A DNA stretch of 64,000 nt. Source: Rhipidocladum racemiflorum. Lineage: Eukaryota; Streptophyta; Magnoliopsida; Poales; Poaceae. Positions 38,954-49,399 of the stretch are shown piece after piece; within the stretch, counting starts at the first letter, position 1, and each line of letters begins with the position of its first letter. The notes below the pieces were generated by a model. That model saw only the letters and a program-made list of their open reading frames with translations. It did no database searches and had not been told where the DNA came from. Location: NCBI GenBank assembly GCA_036346355.1, contig CM070569.1, positions 42,386,276 to 42,450,275 on the forward strand. The letters are read 5' to 3'. Position numbers and translations under genes: made by a program.

Positions 38954-39358
38954 GAACCATTCTATCCCTGAAATCTGGGATGGAACCATTCCATTCCACC
39001 TCACTCTCCAACCAAACAGACAATTAAAAGTCGGAGACTACTGCTTCTGAATTAGATATGATCTGAACTAGCTGCTCCTGCTGCTGGTAGCTTAGGGTCT
39101 GTTTATTTTCGTTTTGGATTGTTTAGAAGCTGATTCTAGATTATGATTGTAGAGAAGCTGATTCTTTAAAAATTGGAATCCAAAAGTACGCATAAAGTGG
39201 ATTGTAGATTCTAATGTATATGGGTAGGTTAGATTGTGAGAATCGATTCTTAGAATTGGGCTGTTTGTTTTTTATTTAGCTTTTAGTGTCAGAAACTAGA
39301 ATCAAAAGCAAAGACAAACTATAGCTACTAAATCCGGTAGACTCGAACTAGCTGCTAC

Positions 39359-39827
39359 CAGGGTTTGAATTTTCGTTTTCGGATTTCATTTCGGCACCCT
39401 CCGAAAGACAAAATTTCGGCAAAATCTCGGTATTTCGGACGAAATCCGAACGAAAATCAAAAGGCAAAATTTGAATCCGATAATTTTTTAAACGAAATTT
39501 CCGAGATTTCGGCTCATATAGACGAGATTTCGGTCCAAAAGTCCGAGATCTACTGTCACACTTTGAATTTTTAGGGTTTTTTAATTTCGCTGGAATTATG
39601 ATATATCGACTGTCCCAGATGGGAAACGATGCGAAGAATCCAATCCGGTCAAACTAGGTCAAATCTGGTCAACTTTTATTCAAATCTCGGTCAATTTTAC
39701 CGAGATCTCGGCGAGATTATAGGTTACTGTAACACTTTGAATTTTTTTTAGGATTTTTTCATTTCGCCGGGATTATGAAACTCGGGAGGGTCCGAGATCC
39801 AAAACTTCGCCGAGATTTTGAACCTTG
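39359..39827. mobile_element. hAT-like non-autonomous element (469 bp)
   Basis: Starts CAGGGTTTGAATTTTCG and ends ATTTTGAACCTTG, flanked by perfect 8-bp repeats GCTGCTAC (39351-39358, 39828-39835). Same family as 212-871 and 948-1970, including CCGAGATTTCGG and GAGATCTCGGCGAGAT motifs, but the short form without the AT-rich middle. Confidence 0.8.
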
Positions 39828-39835
39828 GCTGCTAC

Positions 39836-40240
39836 TACTGGTAGTTAAACTGCTACTGCTGCTGAAAGCATGCCCTGGAGGCTGACTGGCTGAGCCGCTG
39901 AGGTTGCACCGAACGGCGAACGCAGTGCTCGTCTTATCGAAACGGGTGAAGCCGCATATCGGAGGGGTAGAGATCCCTTACGCAACAGGATGATGGCCTC
40001 CCGCATAGCTGATGCGATCTGAGTGAATGCTGCAAAAATGAACCGTAACATGAAATCAAAGTTGCCACTGGAAATTAAAAATCACCACAAAAAATCTGAA
40101 CAAAGAACCAGCCAAGCTTGACTTAGATCACTAATGAGGAGAGGGAAGCAGCTTGAGCAACGGCGGCGTGGATGGCCATCGCCGCACCGAGATGGTGAGG
40201 GCCCCGCGCAAACTCTACACGAATTTGGGGGAAAGCTGCT
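39836..40240 (-). other. Possible captured gene fragment
   Basis: On the minus strand an open stretch ending MAIHAAVAQAASLSSLVI (about 40188-40132) is followed by AT-rich DNA with a good acceptor (TTTTTGCAG) near 40032 and a second GC-richer open stretch containing TQIASAMREAIILLRKG. The alternation looks like two exons and an intron of a protein gene, but I do not recognise the product and see no full gene. Confidence 0.25.
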
Positions 40241-41970
40241 GGGTAAGGGGAGACGGCTTTGGATAGGATTGGCAAAAAAGCTCGGTAGGTTTTGAATTGA
40301 ATCAAAATTGTTTTAGTTACGGTAGTTAATGGATTTAAAATTAAAATAAATCTATTTCGAATAAAAAAGATTAGTAAGACTCGGCACAATAGTAACTCTT
40401 TAGCTCGAATTTGAGACAATCACTTAAATAATAAATAAAAGGGAAAATTTGTTACTATATCACTCCAAAGACTGTCACATATCATTGAGACAATGAGTGG
40501 TATTTTCTGAAGTGACAACGAATAGAGTGGTATAGTATGAATTATCCCTAAATAAAATGATTTTATGTTGAACTATGTCAATTTTAAAAGAAACTCGATA
40601 ATAACTCGTTAAGCTTGATAGCCAATCCTAGCTTCAGATGCGCGACGGACCTACCGGGCAGAAGTTCTACGAAGAGACAGAAGGTGTTCGAGGCGGAGAC
40701 GGATCAAAACTGCGGGTCACGCACAGCAGCGAAAGGAATGGGGATTAAAAGATGGGTCTCCAAGGAACTAGTGGCCGTCGCTGTCATTGGCGGTACTAGG
40801 GGGTGCCGAGTATGCTCCGGCACTCCCAAAACTTTGATAAGTGGTATGAGATCAAATTCGAACGGATTAAATTTATTGATTGGATAGGTTTTGATTTTGA
40901 TGGTTTGGAATTTTTACGATCTTATAGCTATTTATATCGTGCTTTTAGCAAATTTCAAATATATGTGTTGAATTTACCATGTTATGAAATAATTGTAAAA
41001 AAACTATAGAGTTGTATGTGTGAAGTATGCCCCCTCAAAAAATATATTGTGCTTTTAGAGCCGTCGCGTGAGGGTTTGAACTGAGAGCTGTTTGGGGGAG
41101 GGAGGCAGGACCGCAGGAAGCTGGGGTAGAAACCGTCGAGAGGTTTCTCGCAAATATGCCAGGCAGGAGGCGCGCTGTTTTTTTTTATTTCAAAATTGTG
41201 CCTCATGGATCTAGGCCGTTGGACGGTGATCGAAAGACCGTAATTTGATGCATACATGGTGCACAGAAGTGCCCGCGTGCTCAGGATACGTTGCCATGTT
41301 AATACAAGTGAAATCATAAGCTCCAATGTGTTAGTACTTCGCCAATTTGTCATCATACAAGCAATTTCTCGATAAGGAGGTAAACTCACTGCCCCTTATT
41401 GATAGTCAAAGTTTCAAAATTTTGATCATCACTATGTCCAAAACAACAATTATTTGTGACTGGATGAAGTATCATTGTACAATTTGGAGTTAACTTTTAA
41501 CTGTTTTTTCTTTGCATACTCCTACCATTCATTATCCCCAATGTTATTTATTACTATAGAATATATATGGTAACACATATCATCTAAAAACAATAAATGA
41601 GCTAACAAAGGAGAATGATTTGATTATTTTTACATATGAGTTGATTAAAGTGTAAAATACTAAAACTTTATCTATTCAGGAATAAGACAGTAACTTTCAA
41701 CAGGCAATCAAACAACCCCCTGCCGCATCAATCTAGCCTGGTTAGGTCCATCAAGTTGTTTTTCTCAGCCAGGCTAGTGGCGTTTGAGAAATCAATCACA
41801 CCCTATATTACTTTGTTTTTTTTAAGAAAAAAGAATACACTCTACGGTCCCATGAACTAGTAGTATGGACCTGTATGGTGCTGCATCTTGCATGCCATGT
41901 TACACAAAATTACGCCACACAAGGATTCGAGAGAGAAAAATCAGAAGCTAGTTCAGCACGCCATACGGGT
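40241..41970. other. Gene-free spacer
   Basis: AT-rich sequence with short open frames on both strands, none with recognisable protein features. No repeat ends could be paired. Confidence 0.4.
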
Positions 41971-42187
41971 GTACCCAAGGTTTAAAATCCCAGCGAAATC
42001 TTGGATTTCATCCTTCAAAGATTCATAATTCTGGTGGAATAAAAAAAATTTAAAAAAAATCAAACTGCTACGGTGTTTATTTCGATGAGATTTCAGCAAA
42101 ATTCTCGCCAAAATTTCGGTGTTTTGGACCGGATTTCATACGTTTTAGACTAGATTTGATATTTGTAGCACCGAACTGCATGTAAAC

Positions 42188-42256
42188 TAGTTGGTTAGAG
42201 TAGCTGGATGTCAGCCGGGAAACCCAGGTTCGAGTACCGGGAACAATCAATTTTTT
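42188..42256 (+). tRNA. tRNA-like relic with Pol III terminator
   Basis: Contains an A-box-like TAGTTGGTTAGAGT (42188-42201), a good B box GGTTCGAGTACC (42227-42238) and a T run (42251-42256) right after. The anticodon arm is unclear, so I give no amino acid. Could be the head of a SINE. Confidence 0.4.
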
Positions 42257-42275
42257 ATACATGATAGCACATCAT

Positions 42276-42911
42276 AGGGCTGTAGCTGAGATGGTAGAGT
42301 GCTCGCTTTGTATGCCTGAGGACTGGGGATAGGAGTGGCAACTGGGGCATTCCCTGTCCCCGTCCCCGCGACCTGAAATTTTCCCCGTCTCCATCCTCGT
42401 TCCCCGTCACGGGGGAGAAAATCCCCCCGTCCCCATCCCCGTTCGGGTATCGAGGCCCGTCAGGGACCCATCCCCACGAAAATTTCACACAAGAGAAGGG
42501 CTCTTATAGCCATTGTAACTTTAAAATCATATCAATAGGCAAGGAAAAAAAAAGAATGCATGCATTCATTGAAGATTATGTTGTCCCGTTTATGAAAATG
42601 TGAATATGATGGGCTAGATAATATGTTTGCAATCTAACAACTAAATTGGACTAAACTAAATTCGGATCCCCAACCGTGTCCCCGCGGGGGGGGGGGGGGA
42701 TTCCCCGTCCCCGTCCCCGCCATCCCCAACGGGGGAATAATTTTCCCCGTTTCCATCCCCGCGGGGGACGATTTCTTCCTAGACCCGTTCCATAATAGAG
42801 GAATTCCCTGCCGGGAATCGGGGAACGGGTCCCCATTGCCAACCCTATCTGGGGATCGGGGAACGGGTCCCCATTGCCACCCCTATCTGGGGATCGATCC
42901 CTGCAGCTCCA
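42276..42911 (+). pseudogene. tRNA-Ala-like gene split by a MITE
   Basis: The two parts 42276-42329 and 42894-42911 join to 72 nt that closely follow plant tRNA-Ala: 5-prime GGGCTGTAGCTGAGATGG, GTAGAGTGCTCGCTTTGTATGC around the anticodon arm, then GATCGATCCC and 3-prime CAGCTCCA, followed by TTTTT. The acceptor stem pairs six of seven. The anticodon position reads TGT rather than TGC and the anticodon and T stems have mismatches, so it was probably already decaying. The hAT-like MITE at 42330-42885 sits in its T arm. Confidence 0.6.
42330..42885. mobile_element. hAT-like MITE, TAGGGGTGGCAA ends (556 bp)
   Basis: Starts TAGGAGTGGCAACTGGGG and ends CCCCATTGCCACCCCTA, with 8-bp flanks ACTGGGGA and TCTGGGGA (7 of 8). 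The body is full of CCCCGTCCCC and GGGGA words. The right end is present twice in tandem: CGGGGAACGGGTCCCC...CCCTATCTGGGG occurs at about 42802-42855 and 42857-42893. Confidence 0.75.
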
Positions 42912-43759
42912 TAGTTTTTGGAAAATTTAATGTTAAGAAGGGATATGCTCATAATACTTGTAATACACAATAGCCAACATTTAGCACACTTTTTTTTTAT
43001 CAATGGAATGCACTGTTGGTTCTTTTTTGCTTTATATTTTTGTTTGTAGTGAACAGTTTCTAATAAAAGAAATTAGAAAGGTTTGCCCTTCTGTTATTCT
43101 ATAAACATAACTAGAATGTCTAAGCACCTCTCAAAAAGAGCAGCTCCCATTTTTAACATTAGGTCACGAAGGATGATTAACTTTAACCCAAAATATCTCA
43201 AAGTTATATTTTGTTTTTTAACATGATAATACATTGCAATAATTACTCAAAAATGACATTAAGATCATATCATGTGCAAAAGTACATTTACTAATGGATA
43301 AAGGTGTATTTAGTGAGATATTTTCAGAAACAAAATCATAAATCGATTAAGCTTCCACATTAGTCTCACCAACTAATATATGTCTCCAGGACTAGCAACT
43401 TGGAGTTCTGAAATCTCCAAATTGCCAAAGGTAAGATGAGGCATGACGAAATCAACATCCTAAGATGCTCCAAATGTGGATTGAGGAGAAAACATGCTGT
43501 TCTCAATGTGGTGATTTCGCATGAAATTGCCAAGTACTTCCACAAAGCTACTTCTCAATGCGGTTACACAACTTTCACAAAGTGTTTTGCACTACCTATT
43601 GCTTATGCTATGGTGTCAGAATTTTATAAATTCATTTGAGTGTGTTCATAATCCAAAATTTTTTAGGAGAGCTTAGTCTCCGCTCAGAACCCTTATATAA
43701 AAGTTTCAAAATATTTAAACTTATTTTAGTTGCTCAATCAAATATATAGAAGCAATAAA

Positions 43760-44262
43760 TGTAGCACTGTAAAACTTTTATCAAGATAGTAACACTGTCA
43801 CAATTTTTGAAATTTCTCAAGTTTGATCATCATCTGAAAATTTTATGAGAACATTAATGATGCATCAAGACCATCGACAAAAATTATCAAGAGTTTCTAA
43901 CATGGCTTGAACCATTTTTCATTCGGTTGAAATTTGTTGGTCAGCCTTCAGTAGTATTGTCGGAATTTTTGAAAATTCATCAAGCTTTATCATCATTTGA
44001 AAATTTTATGGAGTATTATGGATATGTTAGGACCATCCACAAAAATTCTCAAAAGTTTCTAACATGGTTTGCACCATTTTGAAACGGATGAAATTTCTCG
44101 GTCAGCCTTTTATCAGGATATTAGCATTCTAAGAATTGTTAAAAATTTCTCAGGCTTAACCATCATCTAAAAATTTTATAAGAACATTGATGATGTGTTA
44201 CGACTATTCACAAAAAATTTAAAAAATTTTGACATGCTTTCAACCAATTTTCATTTGGTTAA
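43760..44262. repeat. Three tandem repeats of about 165 bp
   Basis: Units begin near 43760, 43945 and 44108. Each holds a CATCATCTGAAAATTTTATG-like core, then a block with ACCATC-ACAAAAAT, CTAACATGG, ACCATTTT and GGTCAGCC. The same array occurs in reverse complement at 55165-55605. Confidence 0.7.
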
Positions 44263-44678
44263 AAATCACCGAGATCTCGACAAATCTCGCCAAGATCTAA
44301 AAAATCTCAATTAAAAAAACCGGATTTGAATTTTGTTTTTTAGATTTCGTCTAAAATAACAAGATTTCATCAAAATTTTGGTTTTCAAAGGATGATGAGA
44401 TGTGGACCGAAAATAAAATTTAAAACCTTGGGTGGGTGTAACCCCATAAATGTCCTTGCTACTGAGCTAGTCCCAGCTCTGTAATTGATCTGTAAGGTCA
44501 AGCTGGGCTGTGTTCTTGAAAAGTTTTCTTTCATTTTTTGAGACACTGACAAGCCAAAAAAATATTTTAGGTGGCACAAGACATCCATCCACAGTTCCTA
44601 GGCCACGTTTGCAGGCCAGCACCGCAAATTTGCAAAGTCATCACTTTTATAGGCTTCTCACATATCGTTTTTGTTTTT

Positions 44679-45022
44679 GCAAAACTAGCCCCTGTACAAA
44701 CACAGTTATAAAAATAGCACTTTCCTCGACCGTGAAAGTGATGGCAGGTGACATGTGTCACCTACTATGCCCATGTACTACGGCAGGGGTGCCAAGCACC
44801 ACAAGCGCAATAGCCGCTGCCTCTGCTCGGCAAGGCTGCCAGCGTAGGCAAGGCAGTTGGACTAGCCGATGTGCCTGAACGAGGCAAGTTTCTACCGCAC
44901 TGCCCTGGCTTGGCATCTCCTACTGCGGTGCACGAGCGCGATAGGTGACACACATGCCAGTGCTTATGCGGTCGGAGAAGAGGCTATTTTTTCAATTGCA
45001 TTCATACAGGGCTAGTTTTGCA
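44679..45022. mobile_element. Inverted-repeat element, GCAAAACTAGCCC ends
   Basis: GCAAAACTAGCCCCTGTA (44679-44696) and its complement TACAGGGCTAGTTTTGC (45005-45022) face each other, each extended by a T or A run outside. This is a foldback MITE-like structure of 344 bp; no target duplication could be fixed because of the homopolymers. The interior is GC-rich with no convincing gene. Confidence 0.5.
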
Positions 45023-46297
45023 AAAAAAAAAAAAAAAGGAAAAGGTGTGAGGCGGCTAGAAAAGGTAGGACTTTCAAATTGATCTACAATGCAGTAAACT
45101 GTGATACTACAATGAGTAATTATTAGTGTTCTAAATAGTTAGTTATAGCTACTCTATATTGTTTTTGGACCCAAAACACAAAGTTACAGGTCAATGTTTC
45201 GTTATGTTAGCTACAAACGCTATAGCTAGCGGTAGCTCTACTATTTGATGTAGCTTGTAGGTTACGATAGTTCTGCTATTCTATCCATGGGTCAAAACAT
45301 TGGGCTCATTTGAAATCTAACTATACTAAAAGGCCCAAATACAGTTCTTATAAGCTTGAACTGCGAGAAAACCTAGAGAAAAACCTCATCTAGCCCTTTT
45401 TCAATAATCAAACATTTATATTTCTTAGTGATTAAGTACTTATGGTTAAAAATATTATGATATAGTTATCATTTATGGTATTATGAACATGTAATAGTAT
45501 GTTTGTTGATTCCGGATTTAACTCGTGTTTTTATTATAAAAATATTAGTACATTCTAAAGTAACATGCTTTTATAATTTTTTTGAAGATGACTCATATTA
45601 TATATATATATTAATTTTTTTTAAAAAAATAATACTAAAAACATAACAAAGTATAGCTTTCGCGATAGCTAGCGTCAAGTGCTGCAGTTTTTTGTAACCT
45701 TGCCGCAAAGCCACAAAAATCGCGATTTAAAATCTTTGTAATTATAGATTTTGTAGCAGCAATAGATAAGGAGTGTTTCTAATTAATACTCCCCCTAATG
45801 ACAAACAGGCTCTGATGTGACCATTCTTTACCAAACGATAGGTTTGAGCTCTTTGCTTTATTTTTACAGTGGAACACATAAAACTCCAAGGATTTTAAAG
45901 ACATTGAACCCACGGGGTTTAAGTTCATTGACTTTGCTAAAACAACATCTACTCAAAACATAATTTCAAGAACTCGAGATCAAAAACATGTCTGGGAAAC
46001 AAAGCAAAAACAGTCAAGATCCACATAGTCAGTTTTAAATATGTGGCCCAAGGGTAGCGACCGTGCATTCTGGCGTCGTTGGGGGGGTGAAGAGGGGGAG
46101 ATCTGATATGATCATGATCAAATGACTGTTTTTTTTTTCTTCTGATTAACACGTAGACAGGAAAAGAAACAATCAATAGGAGTATTTTTTGCCAGTTCTA
46201 AATTTTTGTACCACGACTCTAACGAAACATAATGTGGCCGACCATGCACATACCTATGCTGCCACAAAAAAAAACAGAAAAAAAAACAGAAAAACTA
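45023..46297. other. Gene-free spacer
   Basis: AT-rich; I found no coding sequence and no pairable element ends. Confidence 0.4.
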
Positions 46298-46490
46298 ACC
46301 TACGGTATACCTTAGGAACGGTGTACCTTTGAAACTCATGAAACTTGTGAATTTTTACACGGAAACTCATGAAACTTAGCACTAAAAACTGATGAAACTA
46401 AACACTGAAACTCATGAAACCAGCACTGAAACTGATAAGTTTCATAAGTTTCACGGCTATACTGTTGAAACGATATACCGTTCCCTAGTC
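46298..46490. mobile_element. Foldback element with GAAACTCATGAAACTT repeats
   Basis: Inverted ends GGTATACC...GGAACGGTGTACC and GATATACCGTTCC enclose five imperfect copies of GAAACT(C/G)ATGAAACT. Probably a small MITE; superfamily unknown. Confidence 0.45.
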
Positions 46491-46701
46491 TCCCTAAAAA
46501 AACATTCTACGTCAGATGCTGCAGGTATTTATAGGCCGTTGCTAGATATGATCTGACTGAGCGGTACGCATATACGCGTACATGTCATAGCATTACGTAG
46601 GATCGATGGCAGCAAGGGTACGTGCATGGTGTCACGGTGAGAAACGTGTCTTTGGCGCCAACTGTAGCACGTGCAGTGGCGTAAACAGGGAGGGGTGTGA
46701 C

Positions 46702-47413
46702 TAGGGGTGAAAACGGATCGGATACGGTCGGATATTGCTGTTCCCGTATCCTAACCCATATTTTTTTTCCGGGTTCGGAATCGGATACGGTAAGACCGAA
46801 TCTGGATCTGAATATGGATATTTCGGAGTTTCGGATATGGTAATGTTGGAGCGGATACATACCGGATTCGGTTCGGAAACGGATAATACAAACGGATACA
46901 TACTTATTGAAACATTTGACAAGCAATAAATTCATATATATTACATAAATTTGACAACTCACACAACACAAGTATAACAAGGTATCAAATTCATACATAA
47001 CTTGAACAACTAAATCCCGCCGCCCAACAAAGCCAACACACTGAATTCATGTGGCGGCGGCGGCGGTGGAGGCTCAAGCACTAGGGTTAGTTTTCGGGTT
47101 GGGGAATCGAATGGGGAGGCAAAGAATGAGGCTTGCGGGAATCGAATGGGAAGCCCTTGACTCTTGAGTCTTGACTTGAGTACGGAGTACCCTTGTTTTG
47201 TTGATTCGGATATCTGGTCGGATAATATCCGGTTACCATATACCGCAGCTATTCGGTCGGATATCGTCTCATCAGTATCCGTTATCAGTATCCGGTAGCA
47301 AGTATCCGTCAGTATCGAATCCGGCCGGATACGGATTTTTTTTTCCCGGATACGGTTTTTAACGGATTCGGTACCGGATCGGTCGGGATTAACCCGTACC
47401 ATTTTCACCCCTA
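46702..47413. mobile_element. hAT-like MITE, TAGGGGTGAAAACGG ends (712 bp)
   Basis: Starts TAGGGGTGAAAACGG and ends CCATTTTCACCCCTA, with perfect 8-bp flanks GGTGTGAC (46694-46701, 47414-47421). The interior is made of CGGATACGG and ATCCGGTA words. The open frames seen here are by-products of these repeats. A truncated second copy starts at 59009. Confidence 0.85.
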
Positions 47414-47421
47414 GGTGTGAC

Positions 47422-47993
47422 TCGTGTTTCTGGTAATCCTTTAGTTATGTAATTTTTTTCAATAGTCTTTAAAAGGTACCGCACCAACTATATCAAAGAA
47501 AATATGATAACACTAAACACTATTTCTGTCCGGTTTGTTTCAGCTTCTGCTTTTAAAAAATATATAGATTATTTATCGAACAGAAAGATTTTAGATAGCT
47601 TTTCTGATAATCAGAAGCTGCCCTTTACGTAGAATCAGAATCCGATTAGATTGTGATTCTCACTTTTCTTGCTGATTCTCACCTGCCCAGTCCAAAACCT
47701 AGAGGTCGCAGCTAACTCGGCTTGATTCTTTTATAATCAGAAACAATTTTTTCAATAATTCAAAATCCGTAATCCAGAAGCTAAAATGGAGTGAATCTTC
47801 TATTTTTCTTCTGCGTACACTAGATATGTGTACAGTGGGAATTGATAGGTAGTATATATCTAGAGAGGGAGGGGGTAGATTATGGATGGATTGCGAAAGG
47901 AGGTGGGTTCCGCTGGCGCGCGATCATGTCTGGTTGGTGGCGGCACGTGGGAGTGCATGACAGCCGCCCAATTGAAATTCTCCATGCAAGGCA
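47422..47993. repeat. Remnant of an AGAAGCTGATTCT-type repeat
   Basis: From about 47520 to 47810 words such as CAGCTTCTGCTTTTAAAA, AATCAGAAGCTG and TAATCCAGAAGCTAAAATGG recur; similar text (AGCTGATTCTAGATTATGATT) lies at 39100-39300. Probably an eroded MITE family present twice; ends not defined. Confidence 0.35.
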
Positions 47994-48002
47994 TTGTTGT
48001 TA

Positions 48003-48247
48003 GGGCAGTACTAGCAGCCGGACGTCTGATTTTTAAAAAAATTTCGGACGCCCGCGTAACATTTTTTTATCGTTGCAACATTTTTTTCAGCGTCGCAACA
48101 TTTTTTTCACTTTTGAAACATTTACTGTTTGTCGAATGAAAATGTTGCATGCGTAGGAGAAAAATGTTGCATGTGTAGAAAAAAATGTTGCATGCGTAGA
48201 AAAAAATGTTGCGGTGGAAATCAGACGTCCGAACTGTAGCATTACCG
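48003..48247. mobile_element. Mutator-like MITE with AACATTTTTTT repeats (245 bp)
   Basis: Left end GGGCAGTACTAGCAGCCGGA and right end CTGTAGCATTACCG are imperfect inverted repeats, extended inside by GGACGTCTGATTT against AAATCAGACGTCC. Flanked by TTGTTGTTA (47994-48002, 48248-48256), a 9-bp duplication as in Mutator-like elements, though of low complexity. Inside, three CGTNGCAACATTTTTTT-like words face four AAAAATGTTGCATG-like words. Confidence 0.6.
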
Positions 48248-48256
48248 TTGTTGTTA

Positions 48257-49048
48257 ACCATACACCACCGTCCTCCCTCCCATTAAATATATACCGTATA
48301 TTTCCTTTTAGCATGTCTATTAAGATGATGTTAATATGACTAAACTATTTTTAATTATCATCTCTAAGCATTATATTTAACACAGAGTAAAGTTAGATAT
48401 TTATTAGAGATATAGAGGGAACATCACACCAAAAACTTGTTTGGGAGAGTTATAGTTTTTATGAAAACTATTTTTTTAGTTTTCTGGGTCGAAAAGTAGC
48501 TGTAGTTTTTTTTTATAAGAGACCGTTTATAAAAAAAACTAATTTCCTTCAGTAAAAAACTGCAAAAGCAGATCCAACTTAGCTTTCAACTTTTGTATAA
48601 CTTCTAGATTATATTAAAAGTCGCTTAAAAGTTCGAGAGGCTTGCTAGATTTTCGAAAGCTAAAGCTGACTTTAAACCCCTGAAATAGGGTCTAATTTTA
48701 TATTATAATGTAAAATATATTTTATACTTATGTACAAAACTATTAAAAAATATGTTCTATATTTTTTTGGATGGAGGAATTACTAGCTAGCAGAGAGAAC
48801 TAGCTGGTAGAGTTGCTTGCTTGCAGCAATCAAGCAGAGGACTTGCTTATATTAGATGATCGAGGGGGGCTAGTTTTTGGTCTCAAAAGAAAGACGGAGT
48901 TTAATTTGGTTTGGGTCACGCAATTGCCCCTCATCCAAAATAGAGATACTAGATGCGTACAATACAGTGTTAAGTAGATTTCCCGGTTAGTGTCCGTTGG
49001 ACTATACATTATTGACTATATGCTGCCACCACAAATGCCCAATAGAGC
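48257..49048. other. Gene-free spacer
   Basis: AT-rich DNA with AAACTATTTTTTTAGTTTTC-like inverted words around 48460-48560 that may be another small foldback element. No gene. Confidence 0.35.
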
Positions 49049-49051
49049 CTA

Positions 49052-49331
49052 GGTCCTGTTTGGTACGGCTCCAGATTCCAGTAGAAACGGAGATGGTTTC
49101 AGATTCTTGGTAGAAACTGTTTCAGGTAGAATCAAAATCACTGTCTGAAAACCGTTTGGTTAGCTGTCTGGATTCTGTGAATCGGGGTGGAACGGGGTTG
49201 AGGGCGATTCGGCCCGAGCGTGGAAAAAGAAGAAACGTTCTGAGGAGAATCGTTCCGAGTTTTAACCCGTTTGGTTGAGTTTCTCTTAGATTCTAGTAGA
49301 AACGGCTTGGTTCCAAATTACCAAACGAGGC
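49052..49331 (-). mobile_element. Tourist-like MITE, second copy (280 bp)
   Basis: Inverted copy of the 10323-10608 element: starts GGTCCTGTTTGGTACGG and ends TACCAAACGAGGC, with CTA on both sides (one-base ambiguity). Confidence 0.7.
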
Positions 49332-49399
49332 CTAGTAGGCTCGTCGACAAGAAATGATCGGTTCAGATCACGCGTGGCGTCGATCGAAGCTAGCTAGGG

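Larger units (their letters stand above)
24663..39023. mobile_element. Tourist-like MITE interrupted by a Ty3/Gypsy element
   Basis: The outer shell of the nest. Its left part (24663-24878) starts TTGTGTGTTTGGTTAG and its right part (38959-39023) ends CCAACCAAACAGACAA; a TTA repeat flanks the whole (24660-24662, 39024-39026). Without the insertion and its duplicated GAACC the MITE is about 280 bp. Ends and TTA duplication fit PIF/Harbinger (Tourist). Confidence 0.75.
41979..44432. mobile_element. Long hAT-like element with a 1.6-kb foreign middle
   Basis: Left end CAAGGTTTAAAATCCC and right end ATTTAAAACCTTG match the family termini. Flanks GGTGTACC (left) and GGTGTAAC (right, after four extra bases GGTG) agree at 7 of 8. 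The left 190 bp and the right 670 bp (three tandem units plus right end) are family sequence; the middle (42172-43759) is not and holds two tRNA-like sequences. Either one element with an insertion or capture, or two fragments that happen to face each other. Confidence 0.45.

Noticed and set aside
46585..46998. 137-codon minus-strand frame with a near-identical 148-codon frame at 58889-59335
   Set aside because: Similarity is due to the two copies of the TAGGGGTGAAAACGG MITE, which has no coding function.
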